Below are positions 55,797 through 64,000 of a DNA stretch of 64,000 nucleotides, piece by piece. Position 1 is the first letter of the stretch. Each line of letters begins with the position of its first letter. The translations under genes were made by a program, and so were the position numbers. The stretch covers positions 212,826,151 to 212,890,150 of the forward strand of contig CP136065.1 in the NCBI GenBank assembly GCA_032622095.1, given 5' to 3'. This stretch comes from Siphonodentalium dalli. Taxonomy: Eukaryota > Mollusca > Scaphopoda > Gadilida > Siphonodentaliidae. Below the pieces are notes generated by a model, which saw nothing but the letters and a program-made list of their open reading frames with translations, ran no database searches and was not told the origin of the DNA.

Positions 55797-58620
55797 ATAT
55801 ATTAGCAGGGTTATCCGGCGTTGCCCAGGTTAAAGTGATGTGAAACCCTCGGAGGATATTTGGTTTGAATAGAGAATACTCTTGCTCTCAAAGTGTTATA
55901 CGTATTCTCATAAATTGTATATCCAAATGGCATCACAAAACATGATTCTTACACATGGATTATAAGTATTGGTTCAATTGTCAAGTCGGAGTGATTATCA
56001 TTTTGTTTATCACGTTTAATCCGTCCCACCAATAAAGAAGTATTTATTTATTTACAACTGCATATACTTCAGACGATATAGCATGAAACATGAACATCAT
56101 AAACACATTAGTTCGAAAAAATAAAAGACGCCAATTGTGTTTTACAATGTATCAATCAATCAATCAAACTAGTTTATCATATCTTCATGAAGATACAGAT
56201 GTTTTAAAGATATGCCCAGGCGCTCTGTTCTGGTGTTATATACTGGCTAATCATTTTCACTTTAAAAGAATCGATGTCATGCATGTATAGCAGCCACATT
56301 TGCCCAACACAGCGAGATTTTGAGTTGTTTATGTTAGGCGATGAGTCTGTTCTAAAAATGAAAGAAATACTCTGTATCGGGTAGATATACCCTTGTTGGA
56401 TGTCAATATTGGAGAATCCTTAAAAGTCATGTCCTACGGACTGCGTTTTCCTTTATCTCAGAAAGTAACCATATTTGACTGCACACTGTGGCCACTATTT
56501 TTGAACAAGCCTGCTCCACATTTCCATATCTCTTGGCAATTTTAACTTTTTTTGTGGAAACTATATTGAATGGGACAGACTCAATCGTGTTATAATATAT
56601 ACATGAGCCATTCTAATATGCAATCCTCTGACGATTCAAGGTCCTTCAGTTTGAATGCATATATATATATATATATCTCTCTTAAATACATTGATATAAA
56701 TATACTTTTAATGTTTTCTGCTATGTATCTGTGTTACTAGATCATTATATGAATGTCCTGATTTCCATCCCCATATACATATGACAGTTGAGAAGATATA
56801 ATTCTTCAAGTGACTTAATTCGGTCACCATTTGTCGATATTGTGAAATTGGAATGCCAAAAACTCCTTAGAACTACATGGAGATGGCCTGGGAGATGACT
56901 ATATACATGTATAACTTTGTTGGATATCGGCGAATTGAACAATCTTACAAATGCTAGTGTATCTCCTCTCGCCACCCATGACCCAAACGACCCCAAGTGT
57001 GATTTACATATAATTAGAGAAGAACGGCCATGAATTTGGTGGAATCAGTGATAAATATATTTGTATCAACTTTGGTGAAACTCCCCTCATACATGACATG
57101 AACCGCGCCACTTTTGTCATATTTAAACCACGTCTATTAGACTCGTGCATGCACTATGTAATGGAGATGATTATATATAAGTTTGGCGGTAATCGGCAAC
57201 TAAACACATTCTTATCACAGTTATTACCCCCCCCATCTCTCACCCAAACGCCACTAATTTCGCGTCTTTAAATCACACGTTTATATTCCTCGTATCACGG
57301 AGGAGAATAATATATCAACTTGGTCGAAATATGTGCTAACAATAGCCCCTCCCCTGACACCAACAACGTCACTTTAGAAAATTTTAACCCGCACCACTAT
57401 CTTACTCGTAAAAAGTGACCCCTGTTAGACTGCCTTTGTGCCATCTCGGTTGTACACTTAAAGTTACATATAGAACACAGACATATATTCGCAAATATTT
57501 GATTCATTGTATCATTTGAGAAGAACGTGTATGAGTTTGATGGTAATTGGCACTAAACATATTTTTATAAGTTTTTGGTGACGTTTGAACCACACACTTA
57601 GACTCATTATAGAGATGAATATATATAGAATTCATGAAAATTGGCGAGTATACAAATTCGTATCAAGTTTAGGGCCACCATTGCATTTCTCTCACCCAAA
57701 AGGCACGATTAGATTATTCGTATCACGGAGATATGTATCAATCAGGTGGAAATCGGCGCTAAACATATTATGTATCAATGTTTGTGTCCCTCTCACCCTC
57801 TGTGCAGACCTGACTCGAATGCCCACTTCTTACATCTTTAAATCACACAATTAGACTCCTGATATCATGGAGATTATTATTTGTAAGTTTGGTGCTAAAC
57901 TGCGACTAAACAATTTTTAATAAACTTTAGTGACCACCCACCCCCATTTCTCACCAAAGCAGCACCAATATGACGTCTTTAAAATCACACGATTAGATAC
58001 CTCATATTCATGGATACGAATGTATCAATTTGGTGGAATTGGCGCTAAAAATATTGTGTATCAATTTTGGTGCCCCTCTCCCTTTCAATGCACCCCTAAC
58101 TCGAATGTCGCCACTTATGACAGCTTTAAGCCACGCCATTAGACACATCATACCATGGGGATGATTTGTATAAGTTTCGTGGCAATCGGCGACTAAACCA
58201 ATTCTTATCAGATTTAGTACCCACTCACCGCCCCCCAAATCTCTCATCCCAACGACACCAATTTGGCGTCTTTAAAGCACACAATAAGATTCCTTGTATC
58301 GTGGAATTCGGCGCTAAAATTATTTGGTCAATTTTGGTGCCCCTCTCCCATTCCGGGCATCCCTGACACGAACGGTGCGACGTTTGACATATTTAAACCA
58401 CACCATTAGATTCCTCATATTATGGGTTTGCAATCGGCGACAATTTTATTTTCTGCCCCTCCCCTTTTCTGCCCCTGAAAACAATGGCGTCACTTTAGAA
58501 AATTCTAACCCTCGCCATTATCTTTCTCGTAAAACGTTACCCCTATTAGATCCATTTTGTGCCATCTAGGTGGTCCCCTGTGAATTTCTATAGAACACAG
58601 ACAGACATTCGCAAATATAG
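55797..58620 (+). mobile_element. Composite ACTAGCAGG-type repeat, copy 1
   Basis: It starts 'ttagcagggttatccggcgt' after a TA run. About 100 bp then resemble the start of the family A elements ('gttaaagtgatgtgaaaccc'), an AT-rich body follows, and from about 57000 a tandem array of alternating units appears. It ends 'tagaacacagacagacattc' plus 'gcaaatata'. The second copy follows directly. It is non-coding. Confidence 0.7.
57000..58570 (+). repeat. Alternating two-unit tandem array
   Basis: Unit type 1 carries 'gtaagtttggcggtaatcgg' and 'cgactaaac..attcttatca'. Type 2 carries 'tatcaatttggtggaaatcg' and 'gcgctaaa.atat'. Both then have 'ccctctccc', a 'cgaatggc.ccactt' block and 'accacac.attagactcctc'. 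The type 1 plus type 2 dimer is about 285 bp. The same array recurs at 59560-60850 and as one unit at 12693-12930 (reversed). Confidence 0.75.
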
Positions 58621-58636
58621 ATATATATATATATAT

Positions 58637-60898
58637 ACTAGCAGGGTTACCCGGCGTTGCCCAGGTTAATGCGATGTGAAACCATCTGTATGCTGTGGAT
58701 ATTTGTTGGGAATAGAGAACACTCTTGTTCAAAGTGTTATACGTTTTCTCATAAATTGTATATTCAATAAATAGCATCACAAAACATGATTATTACAGCA
58801 TGGAATATAAGTAGTGGCCCACCTTGTCAATTGTCATTCTGTTTATCGCGATTAATCCGTTCCACCAATAATGAAGTATTTATTTATTTACAACTGCGTA
58901 TTCGTCAGACGTTATAATATGATACATGGACACCATAAAGACAATAGTTCGCATAATAAATAAAAGATGACAATTGGGTTTTACATATTGAGATGCATCA
59001 ATCAATCTAGTGGGTTGGACTAAGATCTCGAGGACACCTGGCTATCATATCTCCATGAAGATACAGATGTTTTAAAGAAATTTCAGGTGCTCCTCTGTTC
59101 ATGGTGCACTATTTTTGAACAGGCCTTCCATATATTCTGAAAATTGTAACTTCTTTTTGTGGAAACTGTATGGAATGGAACAGACTCAATTTTATTATAA
59201 TATATATGCAATCCTCTGACGGTTCGAGGTCTCTCAGTTTGCACGAATATATGTATCTCTTCAATAGAATGATAAATATACGTTTAATGCTTCTTCTATT
59301 TATCTCTTTTTGCTAGCTCATTGTGTGAATGTCCTGATTGCCATCCCTATATAAATATGACAATTAAGAAGATATAATTGTTCAAGTGATTTATAAGTGG
59401 GTTACCATTTGTCGGGATTGTGAAATGTGAACGCCCAAATCTCCTTAAAATGATATGGAGATGGCCTGGGTGACTATATATAACTTACATGTGGATATCG
59501 GCGAATAGCAATATTATCTATGATAGTGCATATCCGCTCGCCATCCGTGACGCAAACGACACCAAATGTGATTTACATCATGGTATATCATTAGATAAAA
59601 ACATGTATGAATTTGTTGGAAATTAGTGCCAAATATAGTTGTATCAGCTTTTGCCTCTTCGATTGTACAGCGTGAAGTTATATATATAACACACAGACAG
59701 ACAGAAAGACAGACAGACAGCACAATTTGATTTATTGTATCATTTGAGAAGAACGTGTCTGAATTTGATGGTAATTGGTACTAAAAATATTTTGTATCAG
59801 TTTTTGGTGACCCTCCCGTCCCTATTTCGGACTCAAGCTGCACACACTAAGACTCATTGGAGATTAGAGATGCATATATATGAAATTGGTGAAAATTGGC
59901 GAGTATACAAATTCGTATCAAATTGAAGTTCCCCATATCTCTCACCCATAGGGCACCAATTTGTTATGTCTAAACCACACGATAAGATTCCTCGTATCAC
60001 GGAGAAGAATATGTATCAATCTGGTGGAAATCGGCACTAAACATATATATATATATAATGTCCCTCTCATCTCTATGCACCACTGACTCGAATGGCCCCA
60101 CTTGTGACATCCTTAAACCACACAATTACACTCCTGATATCATGTTGATGATTGTTTATAAGTTTGGTAATAATCGGCGACTAAACTATGTTTTTTTTAA
60201 TCAAATTTTGTGTCAATCCCTCCCTCCCCATCTCTCACCTAAACAGCACCACTATGGCGTCTTTAAATCAAACAATCAGATTCCTCGTATCATGGATAAG
60301 AACGTGTATCAATTTGGTGGAAATTGGCGCCAAAAAAATTGTGCATCAATTTTGGTGCCCCTGTCCCTTTCAATACACCCCTGACTCGAATGAGGCCACA
60401 CTTGACAGATATAAGCCACACCATTAGACTCCTCATACCATGGGGATGCTTTTGTATAAGAGTGGTGGCAATCGGCGACTAAACCAATTATTATCAAATT
60501 TAGTGCCCACCCCTCCCAATCTCTCGTCCAAACGACAGCAATTTGGTGTTGTTAAATCGCACAATTAGATTCCTTGTATCATGAAGAAGAATATATATCA
60601 ATTTGGTGGAAATCGGCGCTAAAATTAGTTTGATCAATTTTGGTGCCCCTCTCCCCTTTCGTGCAAATATGACTCGAACGACGCCACTTTTGACATATTT
60701 AAACCACACTGTTGGATTCTTCATATCATGGGGATGATTATATGTAAGTTTCGTGGCAATCGGCGACAGAAAAAAAATCTGCCCCTCCCCGTCGCTTTAT
60801 AAAATTTTAACCCCGATCATTATCTTTCTCGTAAAAAGTTACTCCTAGTAGACCCCTTTGGCATCATCTAGATGGTCCCCTGTGAATTTCTATAGAAC

Positions 60899-60933
<35 letters not shown>

Positions 60934-60950
60934 TTCGCAAATATATATAT
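58637..60950 (+). mobile_element. Composite ACTAGCAGG-type repeat, copy 2
   Basis: It starts 'actagcagggttacccggcg', follows the same order as copy 1 and ends with (cagacaga)n 'cattcgcaaatata' near 60950. It is head-to-tail with copy 1. Internal landmarks at matching positions include 'tcatatctccatgaagatac' and 'tgtggaaact.tat.gaatgg'. Confidence 0.72.
59560..60850 (+). repeat. Alternating two-unit tandem array, second block
   Basis: It is the counterpart of 57000-58570, with units near 59735, 60010, 60150, 60290, 60450, 60590 and 60730. All frames here are repeat translations. Confidence 0.75.
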
Positions 60951-60954
60951 AGAT

Positions 60955-61340
60955 ATAATGAAAGTAGCAGTCATGCGTAGTGTTATTTCCGCCAAGTGCG
61001 GACGAAAAATTCTTGAAAAATAATGAAAAATGTAAATTTCGTCGCTATAAGGGAAATGTCTTTTGTTGTGGGGCATTCTTTAGAAACTTGTGGGGCATTA
61101 CGTCATCAAAAAGACAAAAGAATGTCCCTTAAATGGCTCTATGTCTAAATATATAAATATATAAAATAGTAGGATCTGTCTGTCCGTCCGTCTCAGAATG
61201 CAGGTCCGATTTCAATCAAATTTTTTGTGGTTACTCGGGGTTCCCTGGCAGATTTATAACGGCGTTAGTTTTTCAAAACTTTCATTAAAAACAAAATTAA
61301 TTAAATAAATTAAAAAAACACTGTGGCCCGTGCCATCCAA
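60955..61340. other. Unassigned DNA with a short dispersed repeat
   Basis: 'atctgtctgtccgtccgtct' followed by 'gatttcaatcaaattttttg' at 61175-61235 has the look of the 42668-43310 repeat's start. Otherwise nothing. Confidence 0.4.
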
Positions 61341-61356
61341 CAGAATAACGGGTATA

Positions 61357-61358
61357 AG

Positions 61359-61435
<77 letters not shown>

Positions 61436-61453
61436 CTATATATATCTATATAT
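61357..61453. repeat. TA dinucleotide microsatellite
   Basis: An almost uninterrupted TA run of about 100 bp with three small interruptions (acac, gc, ct). Confidence 0.95.
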
Positions 61454-61579
61454 ATATTTAGCTTACCACCAAATCCGTCTTACATTAATCTTGCTGTTGG
61501 ACGTTATGCAACTGGAACGTGCATACATGGATGCCCATGCAGTGCAATATTCGTAACATTGTTAGTCTTGGTTCGGATG

Positions 61580-61906
61580 TTAGAAGAATGAACCAATTAG
61601 TGTGTAAAAGTGGTCAATATTAGCCAGTTTCTTTGCAAAAGACATAAAGGCTACATCCTTCTCGAAAATTTAACTGTCATTGTGTTTCGCAAATTTCACG
61701 GTTTGTTGTTCTAGTTTATTCCAAGCAAAGCCATTATCGAGGTATACCTGGAGAGCTTCGATATACATTATGGTATTTCCCATAGAAATTTAATTTCACT
61801 AGAACGTTGTTTGATAAACTAAAGGCTAATTTTTGACACCTCTCCAAATCTGATCTTTCACGATAATCGAGCGACAACAAAAGGCCACCAGCCTCATGTG
61901 AGCGAT
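61580..61906 (-). pseudogene. Broken helical-repeat-like gene fragment (TPR-like?)
   Basis: Read on the minus strand, an acceptor (tgttgtgatgttgtag, ending 61907) opens a frame DRSHEAGGLLLSLDYRERS, then DLERCQKLAFSLSNNVLVKL, then NFYGKYH. A +1 shift near 61770 leads to YIEALQVYLDNGFAWNKLEQ, then QTVKFAKHNDS, a TAA (61670-61672), and then IFEKDVAFMSFAKKLANIDH in the same frame to a TAA at 61580. The amphipathic Leu/Ala pattern with '..A..LY..G.Y..AL..Y' spacing suggests tetratricopeptide-like helices. One frameshift and one stop argue for a pseudogene. The family is not identified. Confidence 0.5.
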
Positions 61907-61909
61907 CTA

Positions 61910-62595
61910 CAACATCACAACACAACATGAGTGTCTTGGATAGTAAGCGCCCTTTGTGTTTGTCGTGTCGAGTTATTCATTCAAAGTTTTTCAATTAAAC
62001 ATTATAAGTTCTTTTCCTGCTGGATCGGTAAAAAGCGACACTTGTCAGTCGATATAGGTGATTATGAATATATGACGGTGAGGCTGAAGTTGCCTCTACT
62101 CCTATCGTTAATGCTACATACACATACAGACAATACGTTCACAAATTAAAGTCTGCAAGTAACGGTATGACATGTTCAGACTACAACCGGAACATTGTCC
62201 TGCGCAAATCAATTATAAGTAATTTTATTAACATGCGTACCCATCCCTCCCCACATCCTTGAATCGAACAGCACCAATTTGATGGAAACAATTTGATGGC
62301 AACAAAAAGTTTTACCAAATGTTTGGTCGGTATCCGTGGTGCATGTCAATGCAGACGTACATATGTACATGAACATAATGTACATATAGATATTTCAGAT
62401 TGCAATGTCAACAGCACATCCTCACGTTATTCTACGTGGAATTCGAACCCCTGTCTACCGAGCTGGATGTCCTACGAAGGCTTGATTAATAGTGTAGATC
62501 GTTTTGGATGCCAGTATACTTCGATAATTATATATGCCTTAATATAGCCTATATGGTTTAGATATCGGCCTTTGATAATAAAGTCCTCTATATAA
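61910..62595. other. Unassigned DNA left of the satellite
   Basis: Nothing that I can name. A plus frame at 62293-62547 has no motif. Confidence 0.35.
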
Positions 62596-62596
62596 C

Positions 62597-63184
62597 AATG
62601 TATATAGTGAATGTTATAGGCTACACTGTATATAGTGAATGTTATAGGCTACAATGTATATAGTGAATGTTATAGGCTACAATGAATATACTCAATGTTA
62701 TAGGCTACAATGTATATAGTGAATGTTATAGGCTACAATGTATATAGTGAATGTTATAGGCTACAATGTATATAGTGAATGTTATGGGCTACAATGAATA
62801 TACTGAATGTTATAGGCTACAATGTATATAGTGAATGTTATAGGCTACAATGAATATACTGAATGTTATAGGCTACAATGAATATACTGAATGTTATAGG
62901 CTACAATGAATATACTGAATGTTATAGGCTACAATGTATATAGTGAATGTTATAGGCTACAATGTATATAGTGAATGTTATAGGCTACAATGTATATAGT
63001 GAATGTTATAGGCTACAATGAATATAGTGAATGTTATAGGCTACAATGTATATAGTGAATGTTATAGGCTACAATGAATATACTGAATGTTATAGGCTAC
63101 AATGAATATACTGAATGTTATAGGCTACAATGAATATACTGAATGTTATAGGCTACAATGAATATACTGAATGTAATAGGCTAC
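62597..63184 (+). repeat. 28-bp satellite, block 1 (21 units)
   Basis: It is exactly 21 units of 28 bp ending 'gaatgttataggctac'. Two main forms alternate without a fixed rhythm: 'aatgtatatagt' and 'aatgaatatact'. They differ at the same two positions, with one recombinant (aatgaatatagt at 63017). Only four units carry other changes (62625, 62681, 62765, 63157). Confidence 0.97.
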
Positions 63185-63509
63185 AATGTATATTTCTGCG
63201 ACTAAGCCGATAATTACAGATGCCTCCTTTAGAACTAAGTTCTGTCGGATACAGACACATAATATATAAGTCGAAACATAACCACACATGACGGTTCATA
63301 CGGAAACCGATATGATAGCCAGTATGTGAACAGCCCATGTTATACATGGGAACGGGGTGACTCGGGCCGAAACGACCCGGGCCGAATACAATTCGTCCCG
63401 GGCCGAATACAACTCGTCCCGGTCATATATATTCCGGGGCGAATTGTCTCAGCTCCGAAACTTAATATTAGTTTTATCCGATTAGATTGATTGGCATAAT
63501 AACCTTGGC
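63185..63509 (+). repeat. Spacer of the higher-order satellite repeat
   Basis: It begins 'aatgtatatttctgcgacta' and continues through 'gccgataattacagatgcct'. Its first 99 bases recur at 63902-64000, giving a 717-bp higher-order period. A GC-rich part (about 63358-63430) has 'cgggccgaa(ta/ac)' three times with 'attcgtccc' / 'actcgtccc' between. Confidence 0.9.
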
Positions 63510-63901
63510 AATGAATATACTGAATGTTATAGGCTACAATGTATATAGTGAATGTTATAGGCTACAATGAATATACTGAATGTTATAGGCTACAATGCAT
63601 ATACTGAATGTTATAGGCTACAATGAATATACTGAATGTTATAGGCTACAATGTATATAGTGAATGTTATAGGCTACAATGTATATAGTGAATGTTATAG
63701 GCTACAATGTATATAGTGAATGTTATAGGCTACAATGAATATACTGAATGTTATAGGCTACAATGTATATAGTGAATGTTATAGGCTACAATGAATATAC
63801 TGAATGTTATAGGCTACAATTAATATACTGAATGTTATAGGCTACAATGAATATACTGAATGTTATAGGCTACAATGAATATACTGAATGTTATAGGCTA
63901 C
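63510..63901 (+). repeat. 28-bp satellite, block 2 (14 units)
   Basis: It is exactly 14 units with the same two forms as block 1 and single-base variants at 63594 and 63818. The spacer restarts at 63902 and runs off the window. Confidence 0.97.
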
Positions 63902-64000
63902 AATGTATATTTCTGCGACTAAGCCGATAATTACAGATGCCTCCTTTAGAACTAAGTTCTGTCGGATACAGACACATAATATATAAGTCGAAACATAACC

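Overview
The window looks like gene-poor, repeat-dominated metazoan nuclear DNA, probably from a lophotrochozoan and most likely a mollusc. This assignment is inference. It rests on an invertebrate-style single-exon Toll-like receptor, a tRNA-derived SINE with a marine-invertebrate type of body, LINE remnants of CR1/L2 character, long minisatellites and many TTAA-flanked miniature transposons. I see no bacterial operons, CRISPR arrays or rRNA genes.

Genes. The only complete coding gene I can defend is a Toll-like receptor on the minus strand (5454-7352): signal peptide, leucine-rich repeats, a C-terminal cysteine cap, one membrane segment, a TIR domain and an unusual basic tail. Left of it, on the same strand, is a perfectly spliced SET-domain exon of KMT5A type (4279-4423), followed downstream by the broken end of what is probably the same gene (1925-2483, acidic linker plus a Cys/His finger). 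Elsewhere there are isolated exons or broken genes: a signal-peptide exon with a phase-1 donor (26612-26678), a possible dystrophin/dystrobrevin-like exon (46759-46903) and a decayed helical-repeat-like gene (61580-61906).

Mobile DNA. (1) Two LINE relics lie on the minus strand: one 5'-truncated element inserted in a TG-rich minisatellite (29175-32049) and one CR1/L2-like relic whose endonuclease end is fused to its reverse-transcriptase core by an internal deletion (48855-50325). (2) There are four TTAA-flanked inverted-repeat families (piggyBac-like target): 8597-8961, 35477-35843 and relatives; 34617-35086; 35130-35370, 54083-54474 and relatives; 36236-36753 and 39076-41184. (3) Two elements of a TWA-flanked, Harbinger-like family (39191-40447, 47046-48474) keep a related short reading frame. 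One of them is nested inside a TTAA element, and the paralogous empty site is also in the window. (4) There are large foldbacks at 7793-8473 and 50948-52234. (5) A family starting with an ACTAGCAGG-type end occurs at 18251, 43300 (reversed), 55797 and 58637.

Layout. 1-5.4 kb: SINE, SET/finger gene remains, short repeats. 5.4-7.4 kb: the receptor. 7.6-9 kb: a foldback and a TTAA element just upstream of it. 9-15.5 kb: unassigned DNA with minor repeats. 15.5-25.7 kb: a recent 5.4-kb direct tandem duplication made of older repeat modules. 26-28.7 kb: possible small secreted-protein gene. 28.5-34.5 kb: a TG minisatellite split by a LINE, then a third diverged copy of the module order seen in the duplication. 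34.6-41.2 kb: a cluster of TTAA elements, one with a nested insertion. 42-50 kb: repeats, a CAT/CGT microsatellite, the second Harbinger-like element and the CR1/L2 relic. 50.9-54.5 kb: foldback and hairpin elements. 55.8-61 kb: two head-to-tail composite repeats. 62.6-64 kb: a 28-bp satellite in a 717-bp higher-order repeat.

The genes show no sign of working together. What ties the window together is transposition into TTAA/TWA sites, inverted-repeat formation and tandem amplification. All similarity statements come from reading motifs by eye, and no database search was run.
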